From NCBI GenBank assembly GCA_913048115.1, contig CAJWVI010000001.1, forward strand, positions 62,001 through 126,000: a DNA stretch of 64,000 bases, written 5' to 3'. The notes below the pieces were generated by a model that saw nothing but the letters and a program-made list of their open reading frames with translations, was not told where the DNA came from and did not search any database. This document shows, one piece after another, positions 1 to 8,246 of the stretch (the stretch's first letter is position 1; each line of letters opens with the position of its first letter). This stretch comes from an uncultured Flavobacteriaceae bacterium. Its GTDB lineage: Bacteria > Bacteroidota > Bacteroidia > Flavobacteriales > Flavobacteriaceae. The position numbers and the translations under genes are program-made.

Positions 1-46
1 CAATATACCCTAAGCCCATCATCAAGACACTTGGTTTTCTTTCCAT
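1..46 (-). CDS. wecC: UDP-N-acetyl-D-mannosamine dehydrogenase, N-terminus only (cut by window edge)
   Basis: An ATG at 46 (minus strand) lies directly after the wecB stop codon (TAG then ATG). It opens the 15-residue sequence MERKPSVLMMGLGYI, which runs off the left edge. The GLGYI stretch is the start of the GxGxxG Rossmann motif of UDP-sugar dehydrogenases. WecC oxidises UDP-ManNAc, the product of the WecB epimerase, to UDP-ManNAcA, so its position right behind wecB fits. Only 15 residues are visible. A different nucleotide-sugar dehydrogenase, such as a UDP-glucose or UDP-GlcNAc type, cannot be excluded. Confidence 0.7.
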   Translation of the reverse strand, partial: MERKPSVLMMGLGYI

Positions 47-1171
47 CTATAATGCTTTAATATAATCTATAATTTTTTCTGAAGCCGCGCCGTCTCCGTA
101 AGGGTTGTGCAAGGTACTCATGGTGTCATACAGAGAGTCATCACTAAGCAATCTCTCTGCTTCTTCAATAATTCTTGAAGTGTCTGTCCCTACCAGCAGC
201 ACAGTGCCCTGTGTCACCGCTTCTGGTCTTTCTGTGGTGTCTCTAGTTACCAATACTGGTTTTCCTAGACTTGGGGCTTCTTCTTGAATACCACCACTGT
301 CTGTAATAATTAAGTAACTTTTTTCCATCAGCCAAATAAAAGCAGCGTATGCTAGTGGTTGTATTAAAAAGATAGAATCAAGACCTCCTAACATTTCATG
401 CACAGGCCCTTTTACATTTGGATTTAAATGGACAGGGTATACAATTTGTGTTTCAGGGTGATTGGTTGCTATGGTTTTTAAGGCAGTACAAATATTATGT
501 AACCCATTCCCGTGGTTTTCTCTGCGGTGTCCTGTAACAAGAACAATTTTTTTATTGAAATCTAAGAGCTTTTTGAGTTGTGAAATTTCAGCATCTACAA
601 AGTTAAGAGCATTCACCTTGGCAACTCCATACAATAAGGCGTCAATCACGGTATTACCCGTTACTAGAATGTTTTCTTCTGCAGTATTTTCTTTTAAAAG
701 GTTGCTTTTTGAACCTTGTGTAGGGGCAAAATGATAATCGGCTATTTTTCCTGTAAGCTGTCTGTTAAATTCTTCAGGGAAAGGATATTGTCTATCATAG
801 GTTCTTAGCCCAGCTTCTACATGACACACTTTAGCGCCGCTGTAAAAAGCTGCGATACCAGCAGCTGTAGAGGTGGTGGTGTCTCCATGGACATAGACAA
901 AATCTGGTTGTACTTCATCCAAAACGGGCTTCATGCCCTCGATAATAGACGCGGTAAGCGTAAATAGATTTTGATTAGGACGCATTAAATTAAGGTCATA
1001 ATCTGGGGTAATTTCAAAGAACTCTAGTACTTGATCCAGCATCTCTCTATGTTGAGCTGTAACACATACTTTGGTGATGAAATCATCTCGTTCTAGAAAT
1101 TTTTTAACCAATGGAGCCATTTTTATGGCCTCTGGGCGTGTACCAAATACAATTAAATTTGTTTTTTTCAT
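47..1171 (-). CDS. wecB: UDP-N-acetylglucosamine 2-epimerase (non-hydrolysing)
   Basis: Interconverts UDP-GlcNAc and UDP-ManNAc in the cytoplasm for surface polysaccharide synthesis. The protein opens with the family signature GTRPEAIKM (residues 10-18 from the chosen start). It also contains VHGDTTTS, HVEAGLRT, TGHRREN and the UDP-binding SGGIQEEAPSLGKP near the C-terminus, all typical of WecB. I chose the ATG at 1171 (374 aa) because homologues start a few residues before FGTRPEA; the reading frame is open to an upstream ATG at 1192, which would add seven residues. The gene lies 47 bases downstream of rfbC and abuts wecC, so it is probably the fourth gene of an rfbB-A-C-wecB-C transcript. 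Nothing in the protein looks broken. Confidence 0.95.
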   Translation of the reverse strand: MKKTNLIVFGTRPEAIKMAPLVKKFLERDDFITKVCVTAQHREMLDQVLEFFEITPDYDLNLMRPNQNLFTLTASIIEGMKPVLDEVQPDFVYVHGDTTTSTAAGIAAFYSGAKVCHVEAGLRTYDRQYPFPEEFNRQLTGKIADYHFAPTQGSKSNLLKENTAEENILVTGNTVIDALLYGVAKVNALNFVDAEISQLKKLLDFNKKIVLVTGHRRENHGNGLHNICTALKTIATNHPETQIVYPVHLNPNVKGPVHEMLGGLDSIFLIQPLAYAAFIWLMEKSYLIITDSGGIQEEAPSLGKPVLVTRDTTERPEAVTQGTVLLVGTDTSRIIEEAERLLSDDSLYDTMSTLHNPYGDGAASEKIIDYIKAL

Positions 1172-1218
1172 GTAAATGTTCATGGCACTCACGGCGCCAT
1201 GTATTTATTATTATTTCA

Positions 1219-1764
1219 CTACAATGTTAAGGCTGCAAATGTAGGTAATTCAAGATCTTTTTTTGAAATAATCATTTCAGTATTACTTAGGTGCCAATTA
1301 AGGGCTAGGGTTGCGTCATTATAGATAATACCACGCTCACTTTCTTTGTTATAAACGCGATCACATTTGTATGCAAAGACTGTATTGTCTTCCAAAACAC
1401 TAAAACCATGTGCAAATCCTCGAGGCACAAAAAGTTGTTTTTTGTTTTCTTTAGAAAGTATAATACTTATACTTTGTCCAAAACTGGGGCTATCTTTTCT
1501 AAGATCTACTGCAATATCCAAAACACTTCCTTTTACTACACGCACCAATTTTGCTTGCGCATACACTCCTTTTTGAAAATGTAAACCGCGTATTACACCA
1601 AATTTTGAGGTAGATTGATTGTCTTGTACAAACCTAGTATGTATTCCCGTTTGAGCTGTAAATTTTTCTGCATTAAAGGTTTCGCTAAACGTGCCACGTT
1701 CATCCTCAAACACCTTTGGTGTAAGAATAAAACAATCTTTTAGGGTAGTTTTTTCTAGTTTCAA
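1219..1764 (-). CDS. rfbC: dTDP-4-dehydrorhamnose 3,5-epimerase
   Basis: Epimerises C3 and C5 of dTDP-4-keto-6-deoxyglucose, the third step of dTDP-L-rhamnose synthesis. At 181 aa it has the normal RmlC length and cupin pattern. FVQDNQS lies at 45-51, the catalytic His is in RGLHFQ (His62), and there is VLDIAVDLR and a later FAYKCDRVYN. The start ATG lies 2 bases after the rfbA stop, so translation is probably coupled. A separate rfbD reductase is not seen anywhere in the window. The pathway is therefore either completed elsewhere or this enzyme feeds a related 6-deoxyhexose. Confidence 0.95.
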   Translation of the reverse strand: MKLEKTTLKDCFILTPKVFEDERGTFSETFNAEKFTAQTGIHTRFVQDNQSTSKFGVIRGLHFQKGVYAQAKLVRVVKGSVLDIAVDLRKDSPSFGQSISIILSKENKKQLFVPRGFAHGFSVLEDNTVFAYKCDRVYNKESERGIIYNDATLALNWHLSNTEMIISKKDLELPTFAALTL

Positions 1765-1766
1765 AT

Positions 1767-2624
1767 TTAGTCGAGTTGCATTAAATGTTTACCATACCCA
1801 CTTTTTAATAAGGGTGTTGCTAGGGCGTGAAGTTGTTCTTTTGTAATAAAACCCATTTCATAGGCCGCTTCTTCAATGGCTCCAATTTTTAGGCCCTGGC
1901 GCTCTTCAATCACTTCTACAAACTGAGAGGCTTGCATTAATGAGGCAAAGGTTCCTGTGTCTAACCAGGCGGTTCCTTTGTCTAGAATGCTCACATTTAA
2001 CCTTCCTTGTTGTAGATAAACATTATTTACGTCTGTAATTTCTAATTCACCCCTATGGCTAGGCTTAATGTTTGCGGCAACCTCTAAAATAGAGTTGTCA
2101 TAAAAATAGATGCCGGGTACTGCGTAATTTGATTTTGGGTGCTCAGGCTTTTCTTCAATAGACAAGGCTTTTCCGTCAGCACCAAAAGCAACCACTCCAT
2201 ACCTTTCTGGATCTTGTACATGATATGCGTATACAATACCACCTATAGGGTTGTTGTTTGCTTGCAGCAATGCTTTTAGTCCAGAACCATAAAAGATATT
2301 ATCTCCCAAAATCAAAGCTACTTTGTCTTTGCCAATAAAATCTTTACCAATGATAAAGGCTTCTGCTAGACCATTTGGTGCTGCTTGTTCTGCGTATTGA
2401 AAATCACAGCCTAATTTTTTTCCATCACCTAGTAGTTTTTTAAATAATGGTAAATCTTGAGGCGTAGAAATTATTAAAATCTCTTTAATACCTGCAAGCA
2501 TTAAAGTAGATAAGGGATAATAAATCATAGGTTTGTCATACACGGGCATTAACTGTTTGCTCACGGCAAGGGTTAATGGGTGTAGTCTGGTACCGCTTCC
2601 TCCGGCAAGTATGATTCCTTTCAA
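1767..2624 (-). CDS. rfbA: glucose-1-phosphate thymidylyltransferase
   Basis: Makes dTDP-glucose from dTTP and glucose-1-phosphate, the first committed step toward dTDP-6-deoxyhexoses. The N-terminus carries the nucleotidyltransferase signature [11 protein letters not shown] (residues 6-16). This is followed by [43 protein letters not shown] and [10 protein letters not shown], all diagnostic for RmlA. The 285-aa length is typical. It sits between rfbB (22 bases upstream) and rfbC (2 bases downstream) in one minus-strand operon. RmlA enzymes are commonly feedback-inhibited by dTDP-rhamnose; the allosteric site was not checked here. Confidence 0.97.
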   Translation of the reverse strand: MKGIILAGGSGTRLHPLTLAVSKQLMPVYDKPMIYYPLSTLMLAGIKEILIISTPQDLPLFKKLLGDGKKLGCDFQYAEQAAPNGLAEAFIIGKDFIGKDKVALILGDNIFYGSGLKALLQANNNPIGGIVYAYHVQDPERYGVVAFGADGKALSIEEKPEHPKSNYAVPGIYFYDNSILEVAANIKPSHRGELEITDVNNVYLQQGRLNVSILDKGTAWLDTGTFASLMQASQFVEVIEERQGLKIGAIEEAAYEMGFITKEQLHALATPLLKSGYGKHLMQLD

Positions 2625-2646
2625 AATATATACGTTTTATAAGTGT

Positions 2647-3663
2647 TTAAAATAATCGTTCACTGTTTTCTAGATACCATGCTATTGTTTTTTCAATGCC
2701 GCTTTCAAAATTCTCATCGGCTTTCCAGCCCAATTCATTTTCTATTTTAGTAGCATCAATAGCATATCTAAAGTCATGTCCAGGCCTGTCTGTTACAAAC
2801 GTAATTTGCTCTTTATATGAAAACCCTTTAGGTTGTAAGGTATCTAGTATTTTGCAAATAGTATGTGCAATGTATAGGTTTTCCCGTTCATTGCGCCCAC
2901 CAATATTGTAGGTCTCTCCTAATTTACCGGTATCAATAGCTTTTTTAATCCCGACACAATGATCCCTTACATAGAGCCAATCTCTTATGTTCTTTCCATC
3001 GCCATACATTGGGATAGGCTCTCCCGCAACAGCTTTTCTAATAATGGTAGGGATTAATTTTTCTTTATGTTGGTTTGGGCCATAGTTGTTAGAGCAATTA
3101 GTAGTCACTACCGGCATACCGTAGGTATGATAATAACTACGCACAATAAAATCACTAGAGGCCTTAGAGGCGCTGTAAGGACTGTTTGGCGCATACGGTG
3201 TTTCTTCTGTAAATAAACCAGAAGCACCAAGTGTTCCATAAACCTCATCTGTAGAAACATGTAAAAAACGGTTCGCCTCACATCCTTCTTTAAAAAGGTT
3301 AGGACCCTCCATCCAGAGTTTATATGCAGCTTGCAACACATTAAAAGTTCCTGTAATGTTGGTGGCAATAAAAGCGCCTGGATTTGTTATAGAGTTATCT
3401 ACATGAGATTCTGCAGCAAAATGAACCACCCTATTAAATTGATGTTTTTCAAACAAAGAAGAAACCAAAGTCACATCACAAATATCTCCTTCTATAAAAT
3501 GATAGTTTGGAAGACGTGAAACAACGTCTAGGTTTTTTAAATCTCCTGCATAGGTGAGTTTATCTAAGACAAATATCTCATCTTGAGTATCTTCCAAAAC
3601 ATAAGCAACATAGTTAGACCCAATAAAACCAGCACCTCCGGTAATTAATATTTTATTTGTCAT
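2647..3663 (-). CDS. rfbB: dTDP-glucose 4,6-dehydratase
   Basis: NAD-dependent extended SDR enzyme converting dTDP-glucose to dTDP-4-keto-6-deoxyglucose. The NAD-binding motif GGAGFIGSN lies at residues 9-17. HFAAESHVDNSI, the catalytic STDEVYG and the YSASKASSD (YxxxK) motif are present, along with RDWLYVRDHC and the RPGHDFRYAID substrate-binding stretch. The 338-aa length is normal. It is the first sugar gene of the minus-strand block and starts 13 bases after the uncharacterised gene upstream, so both are probably on one transcript. Confidence 0.97.
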   Translation of the reverse strand: MTNKILITGGAGFIGSNYVAYVLEDTQDEIFVLDKLTYAGDLKNLDVVSRLPNYHFIEGDICDVTLVSSLFEKHQFNRVVHFAAESHVDNSITNPGAFIATNITGTFNVLQAAYKLWMEGPNLFKEGCEANRFLHVSTDEVYGTLGASGLFTEETPYAPNSPYSASKASSDFIVRSYYHTYGMPVVTTNCSNNYGPNQHKEKLIPTIIRKAVAGEPIPMYGDGKNIRDWLYVRDHCVGIKKAIDTGKLGETYNIGGRNERENLYIAHTICKILDTLQPKGFSYKEQITFVTDRPGHDFRYAIDATKIENELGWKADENFESGIEKTIAWYLENSERLF

Positions 3664-3676
3664 AGACTCTTTAGTG

Positions 3677-5359
3677 CTATTGTAGAATTAATTTCAACAT
3701 TTTTTCTGTTATCAAATAGGTTGGCTTTACACCTGTTGTACCAAGACCTCCAGAGGCTAAGGTGCTCCCGGTCTCTAGGGGGTTATCACTAGCGTAGTAT
3801 GCGTACATCACCTTTACATCGTTGCTTATACTGCCTCTAATGGTTGATGCCGACTGTATGGCTTTTTGATAATGAGCACCTTCCATTTCTAAACCAACAA
3901 CATTCCAAGTTGAGGTGAAAAAAAACCGCAAGACATCTCTGTTTTGCAGAGACGTACCAAGTACACTTATCATAGAGCCTTCGCATACGGCAACATCATC
4001 ATTGTTAAAATGAGCAACTTTTAATTTATTGTCGAAAGGATAATTATCTGCAGTGCCCTCAAATACATGTGCAGATGGAATCATGATATCACCTTTACCT
4101 CCCGCCAAAATTCCTGCTTTACCCATGATCCCGATAAATATAACGTTTAAGAAGTGTGTTTTGGTATCTGTAGCATATGGTTTTAAAAGCTCGTCCATGG
4201 TCTCATAGGCTTGTTCTCCAAAAGCATAATCCATCACGATAATTACAGGCTTGTCTGCCGCTTGTTTTTTAGAAGGTTGCATTCCATAAGGCAAAGATTT
4301 TAGCTTTGCAGTATCAAAAATTTGTACATTAATATTTGTGCCACTGGTGTCTTCAAGGAATGTCATCCCTTCCTTTTTGGCCAATAGTGTTGTTTTTTCA
4401 CGTTGTTTGTTGCTACTAACCCCGCTTAAGAGTTCATACAAATGCATGCGTCCCTTTTTTGCTTCTTTAGGCAATGCTTTTTCTGCATACAAACTATTCA
4501 TTACACTATGCATGTTAGCACTAATAATATGGATGGGCCGCTCTAGTAACTCTTGTTTTCTTAGGGTTTCTTTAATGTTAAAGGCCCAACGCTCTCCGTG
4601 AATATGATGCCCTATACGCTCTCTTAACACAGGGCTAAAGGTGATAATTCTTTTTTCGTTTTCTACTATTTCATTGATAGCACCTTTCCCTAAATGATAG
4701 ATAATGCTCAAAAAACGGTGTTCGTTCTCTTTACAAGAAAAAGCGGTGTACACCTCATTAACTTCTTCAAAAGTGCGTCCTAAAAAATTGGCGGTATGGG
4801 TAAGGGCAATTTCTTTTTCTTTTTGGCTTAGCGTTTCTTTTTTGAGAACTGCTTGCTCTAGTTTTTTCCAGTCTCTATTAACATCTTTACCGTCATTAAT
4901 AACTACTTGACGCATAATTTTGTGAGACTCTATGTATAAAAAAGTAAGGTGAGTAAGAATGTCATAGATTTCTGAACGCCCTCTAGTGACCTCAATATTC
5001 ATCTGCTCTTGGTCGATACGGTAACAGTTTCGTCTTCTTTTGGCAGGAATAATAGGAGTGAAATGAGAATTTTTATATCCCTCATCACTGGTAAGGTTGA
5101 TGTACCTGCACTCTTCTATGCCGTATGGTAATCTATCGATAACGTATAGTAATCCTTGTAGTTCAGATTTTTCTTCAGCGATAGTGCCATAAATTTCTGG
5201 TCGAAGTGTAAGAAGTGCTTCACGTAAAGATTCTCCAGAGACGCCCATTGGTTTGTAGAAGCCTCTGTTAAAGAGGTGGCGCATGGTAATGTATAACCGC
5301 TCGATAGCTCCTGTGCTTTCTTGAGCTCTAGATCTTGTATGTGATTTTGGTTTTGTCAT
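3677..5359 (-). CDS. uncharacterised Bacteroidota protein with a nucleoside-phosphorylase-like C-terminal region
   Basis: I do not know a function. The family appears conserved in Bacteroidota (I recall the label DUF6909, unverified). The protein is soluble, with no signal peptide or membrane segment, and has a basic N-terminus. Numbered from a GTG two codons upstream of the ATG, residues 405-530 read like the phosphorylase/nucleosidase (PNP/UDP) superfamily: a Gly-rich IGIMGKAGILAGGKGD, then IMIPSAHVFEGT, then GLEMEGAHYQ at 491-500 (compare the EMEGAA motif of MTA/SAH nucleosidase), then YYASDNP with a candidate catalytic Asp. The first 370 residues are mostly helical with no recognised fold. 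I chose ATG 5359 (560 aa) because the -7 element covers the alternative GTG. The promoter implies almost no leader. It sits 13 bases before rfbB. Confidence 0.8.
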   Translation of the reverse strand: MTKPKSHTRSRAQESTGAIERLYITMRHLFNRGFYKPMGVSGESLREALLTLRPEIYGTIAEEKSELQGLLYVIDRLPYGIEECRYINLTSDEGYKNSHFTPIIPAKRRRNCYRIDQEQMNIEVTRGRSEIYDILTHLTFLYIESHKIMRQVVINDGKDVNRDWKKLEQAVLKKETLSQKEKEIALTHTANFLGRTFEEVNEVYTAFSCKENEHRFLSIIYHLGKGAINEIVENEKRIITFSPVLRERIGHHIHGERWAFNIKETLRKQELLERPIHIISANMHSVMNSLYAEKALPKEAKKGRMHLYELLSGVSSNKQREKTTLLAKKEGMTFLEDTSGTNINVQIFDTAKLKSLPYGMQPSKKQAADKPVIIVMDYAFGEQAYETMDELLKPYATDTKTHFLNVIFIGIMGKAGILAGGKGDIMIPSAHVFEGTADNYPFDNKLKVAHFNNDDVAVCEGSMISVLGTSLQNRDVLRFFFTSTWNVVGLEMEGAHYQKAIQSASTIRGSISNDVKVMYAYYASDNPLETGSTLASGGLGTTGVKPTYLITEKMLKLILQ

Positions 5360-5364
5360 ACCCA

Positions 5365-5393
5365 CAAAGATAACATATTCTTTTGGGCAACAA
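5365..5393 (-). promoter_or_regulatory. Bacteroidota promoter, TTG-N18-TATCTTTG
   Basis: On the minus strand TTG (5393-5391), an 18-base spacer and TATCTTTG (5372-5365) match the Bacteroidota consensus TTG / TAnnTTTG exactly. The last G lies five bases before the ATG at 5359, which places the transcription start at or next to the start codon. It probably drives the 3677-5359 gene and the sugar operon behind it. Confidence 0.7.
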
Positions 5394-5495
5394 ATGTTGA
5401 TAAAATTGAAACGAGTTTTTTTTTAACATTTCTTCTAAAACACAAACGATTTAAAGCCATGAAGTGTTTTATAATTTAGCAGTAAACACTTGCTA

Positions 5496-7001
5496 TTAAA
5501 GGGCTGTTAGCTTATAGGCGTTTAGTCCATCAGCAATTTTTCTATCATTAGAGAGCCTAGGCACTTTATTTTGACCGCCTAATTTTCCTTGTGACTTCAT
5601 ATAGCCTTGGAAGGCCCCTTTTTGAAGGGCACTAATCTTAAGGGGTTGTAGCATATTTCCGTCTAATAAATCCTTGTAGTAGCTATTTTGAATTTGCAAA
5701 GCGGCATCTAGTTTCTCGGCGATCTTATTGAGGTTATGTTCTGTGTTTTCAAACTCTATAAACCATTCGTGGTATGCTAGCTCTCCCTCTTTTGGATTGG
5801 TTTGCGGTGCCACTGTAAATTCTGAAATAGAAAACCCACAAGCATCCATAGCTTTTTTCATGGCGGTTTCTACCTCTTTTCCGATAACATGCTCACCAAA
5901 GGCAGAAATGAAATGTTTGATGCGTCCCGTAACAATAATACGGTAGGGTTTTAGGGAGGTAAACTCAACGGTGTCACCAATATTATAGCTCCACAACCCT
6001 GCATTGGTTGAAATAAGCAACACATAGTTTATGCCTAATTGTACTTCCCCCACGGTAAGCCTTTTTGGATGTTCGGTAAAAAAATGATCTGCTTCAACAA
6101 ATTCATAAAAAATACCACTATCTAATTGTAAAAGCATCCCTTTTTTAGCCTGGCTATCTTGAAAAGCAAAAAAACCTTCACTAGCCGGAAATAACTCTAT
6201 ACTAGGTACTTCTCTCCCAATCAAGGCTTCAAACTTTGCGCGATACGGCTCAAAGTTGACTCCCCCGTAGATAAAAAGCTGGAAGTTCTTGAAGAGGTCT
6301 CCTGTTTTTTTGCCAGTAACTTCGGTTAATTTTTCAAAATACATTTGTACCCATGGTGGGATGCCGCTTATTACGGTCATGTCTTCATTCTTGGTTTCTT
6401 TTACAACAGCATCTACTTTGGTCTCCCAGTCTTCTATGCAATTGGTTTCCCAGGAGGGGAGCCTATTTTTTAAGAGGTATTTAGGGACATAATGTGCTAC
6501 AATTCCAGAGAGTCTTCCAAGGCCAATACCATTTTGTGTTGTCATTTCTGGGCTGCCTTGAAGAAAAATCATTTTCCCATCTACAAAACTCGCATTTCCT
6601 GTTTCATGGATATAACATAATATAGCATTACGAGCCGCTGCGATGTGCGTTGGCATAGACTCTTTTGTTAAGGGAATGTACTTTGCTCCAGAGGTTGTCC
6701 CAGAGGTTTTGGCAAAATATAAAGGCTTTCCAGGCCAAATGATGTCTTCTTCTCCTGCTACAACGCGGTCCACATAACTGCGCAAAGCTTCATAATCCCG
6801 CACAGGCACCTTAGCAATAAAGTCTTGGTGTGATGCTATTTCAGCAAAACCATGATCTTTTCCAAAAACGGTGTCTTTAGCCGTGGCTATTAAATTTTTA
6901 AATACCCTCTCTTGGGTTTCTACAGGGCTAGAAGCCCATTGATTGATTTGGCGTACTGCAATTTTTGCAAATATTTTAGCACCGATAGCTTTTAGTGACA
7001 C
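5496..7001 (-). CDS. GH3-family acyl-adenylate-forming enzyme (auxin-responsive GH3-like)
   Basis: Belongs to the GH3 branch of adenylate-forming enzymes, which in plants conjugate acyl acids to amino acids; the bacterial substrate is unknown. The ATP-binding A3-type motif TSGTTSGAKYIP is at residues 99-110. SIELFPASEGFFAFQ (adenylation core), LWSYNIGDTVEF and an ISAFGEHVIGKEVE hinge region follow, ending in a small C-terminal lid. The 501-aa length fits full-length bacterial members. There is no signal peptide, so it is cytoplasmic. It lies 17 bases downstream of the M23 peptidase gene on the same strand, probably in one transcript. Confidence 0.88.
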   Translation of the reverse strand: MSLKAIGAKIFAKIAVRQINQWASSPVETQERVFKNLIATAKDTVFGKDHGFAEIASHQDFIAKVPVRDYEALRSYVDRVVAGEEDIIWPGKPLYFAKTSGTTSGAKYIPLTKESMPTHIAAARNAILCYIHETGNASFVDGKMIFLQGSPEMTTQNGIGLGRLSGIVAHYVPKYLLKNRLPSWETNCIEDWETKVDAVVKETKNEDMTVISGIPPWVQMYFEKLTEVTGKKTGDLFKNFQLFIYGGVNFEPYRAKFEALIGREVPSIELFPASEGFFAFQDSQAKKGMLLQLDSGIFYEFVEADHFFTEHPKRLTVGEVQLGINYVLLISTNAGLWSYNIGDTVEFTSLKPYRIIVTGRIKHFISAFGEHVIGKEVETAMKKAMDACGFSISEFTVAPQTNPKEGELAYHEWFIEFENTEHNLNKIAEKLDAALQIQNSYYKDLLDGNMLQPLKISALQKGAFQGYMKSQGKLGGQNKVPRLSNDRKIADGLNAYKLTAL

Positions 7002-7018
7002 GCGTTGTAGTTTTTAGT

Positions 7019-7885
7019 TTAATCAAAATCAATAAAGTCTTGAGGGTTTACAGGATACCCTTCTCTCCACAATTCAAAATGTAAATGAGGCCCCGTGGTT
7101 AACTCACCAGTGTTCCCTACGGTAGCAATAACTTCACCCCCCTTTACAATATCTCCTTGGTTTTTACTTAGTGAAGCATTGTGCTTATAAGCAGTTATTG
7201 TGTTGTTTATGTGTTTTAAAATAATAACATTACCCGTTTCTGGAGTCCATCCCGCAAAGATAACAGTGCCGTCTGCCGCTGCTTTTACAGGGGCATTTCT
7301 AACCGTAACAACATCAAGGGCAAAGTGTTTAAGCTCTGGATTATAACCTTCAGAGATTGTTCCTTTTACTGGGGCAAAAAACACCACACCTATTTCGGTG
7401 GCGTTTAATAATGGATTGTATTTGTCTTCTTGTGCTACTTTTTCACGTAATAATGAGTCTTGTCTAGAGGGGGTGAAGTCAATAAGAGCTACTTCTGTTC
7501 TTGCCAATTCAAGGATCGAATCTTTATTAAAATTCACCTTTTCAACATCTCCAGATAACACCTTGCGTATCGAGTTTAGGTATTGTTTATTTACATTAAT
7601 AATATTTTGTAAAGAATCTGTTTTGTAGGATAGCTCTGTGGCTTTTTTCTCTAAAGAAGTTGAAGAGTATCCAGGGATGTACTCTCTTAAAGGAGTGAAA
7701 GCAATAATAATAGCAGTAATAACAACTAAGAAAATAGCAAATAGCGTGCTAAATACAAATACATTAAGCCTATTTAGTTTGAAAGAAAAACGCTCTTCAA
7801 AAGTCTCCTCGTTAAGCACCACAAAACGGTACTTATGTAAGAGTTTCTTTTTAATTTTATTAGATCTGTTTTCTTTTTCCCCCAT
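7019..7885 (-). CDS. membrane-anchored M23 (LytM) peptidoglycan endopeptidase
   Basis: A single membrane segment near residues 36-58 ([19 protein letters not shown]) follows a short basic cytoplasmic head. Next is a coiled-coil-like stalk, then a periplasmic LytM domain. That domain has HFALD (metal-ligand motif) and HLHFELW (the HxH motif) close to the C-terminus, so it looks catalytically competent. It probably cuts peptide cross-links in cell-wall remodelling. I chose ATG 7885 (MGEKENRS), 288 aa. The frame is open to an ATG at 7948, but a -7 element at 7906-7913 lies inside that extension and would be transcribed too late to serve it. It precedes the GH3 gene by 17 bases and is divergent from tatA. 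Confidence 0.88.
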   Translation of the reverse strand: MGEKENRSNKIKKKLLHKYRFVVLNEETFEERFSFKLNRLNVFVFSTLFAIFLVVITAIIIAFTPLREYIPGYSSTSLEKKATELSYKTDSLQNIINVNKQYLNSIRKVLSGDVEKVNFNKDSILELARTEVALIDFTPSRQDSLLREKVAQEDKYNPLLNATEIGVVFFAPVKGTISEGYNPELKHFALDVVTVRNAPVKAAADGTVIFAGWTPETGNVIILKHINNTITAYKHNASLSKNQGDIVKGGEVIATVGNTGELTTGPHLHFELWREGYPVNPQDFIDFD

Positions 7886-7905
7886 CAAATGTGTATCGTA
7901 AACCA

Positions 7906-7913
7906 CAAATATA
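7906..7913 (-). promoter_or_regulatory. -7 element TATATTTG for the M23 peptidase gene
   Basis: TATATTTG on the minus strand matches TAnnTTTG exactly and ends 20 bases before the ATG at 7885. No TTG is seen at the expected -33 spacing. It supports the shorter start for the peptidase. Confidence 0.45.
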
Positions 7914-7978
7914 AAATAAACCATGTTGCTTACATAGGTATTGTTCAATACAAAACGAATAATCTAAGGATTTCTTAT

Positions 7979-7986
7979 TACCTTTG
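7979..7986 (+). promoter_or_regulatory. -7 element TACCTTTG for tatA
   Basis: TACCTTTG matches the Bacteroidota -7 consensus exactly and ends 19 bases before the tatA ATG at 8006. A -33 TTG at good spacing is not apparent. Confidence 0.5.
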
Positions 7987-8005
7987 TTTTATAAAATATA
8001 GTATT

Positions 8006-8194
8006 ATGGTAGCATTAGCATTTTTCTTAGTCATTGGTTGGCCTCAAATCGTATTAATCGCAGTAGTAATTTTACTATTGTTTGGTGGTAGAAAAATACC
8101 AGAATTAATGCGCGGTCTTGGAAGCGGAATTAAAGAATTTAAAGACGCCTCTAAAGAGCCATCTGAAGAGGAAGACACAAAAATAGAGCCTTAA
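8006..8194 (+). CDS. tatA: Sec-independent (twin-arginine) translocase subunit TatA
   Basis: A 62-aa protein with one N-terminal membrane helix (residues 4-26), a [20 protein letters not shown] hinge and amphipathic helix, then an acidic tail; this is textbook TatA/E. It forms the protein-conducting element for folded substrates. The frame is open upstream to 7889, but the -7 element at 7979-7986 and the family length support ATG 8006. No tatC is in the window. A possible client is the DUF1501 protein at 52397-54019, which has a twin-arginine signal. The gene is monocistronic and is followed by a terminator. Confidence 0.95.
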   Translation: MVALAFFLVIGWPQIVLIAVVILLLFGGRKIPELMRGLGSGIKEFKDASKEPSEEEDTKIEP

Positions 8195-8212
8195 TTAAAA
8201 AGGATATACAGT

Positions 8213-8246
8213 AAAAGCCTCTTGCATTTTTGTGAGGGGTTTTTTT
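8213..8246 (+). terminator. Rho-independent terminator of tatA
   Basis: A 14-bp stem that includes several G-U pairs (8213-8226 with 8231-8244) and a TTTT loop, ending in a run of T. It overlaps the stop codon of the convergent acyltransferase gene. Confidence 0.65.

Noticed and set aside
7889..8005. Upstream extension of the tatA frame
   Set aside because: The extension would precede the membrane helix, which is N-terminal in TatA, and a -7 element lies between it and ATG 8006.
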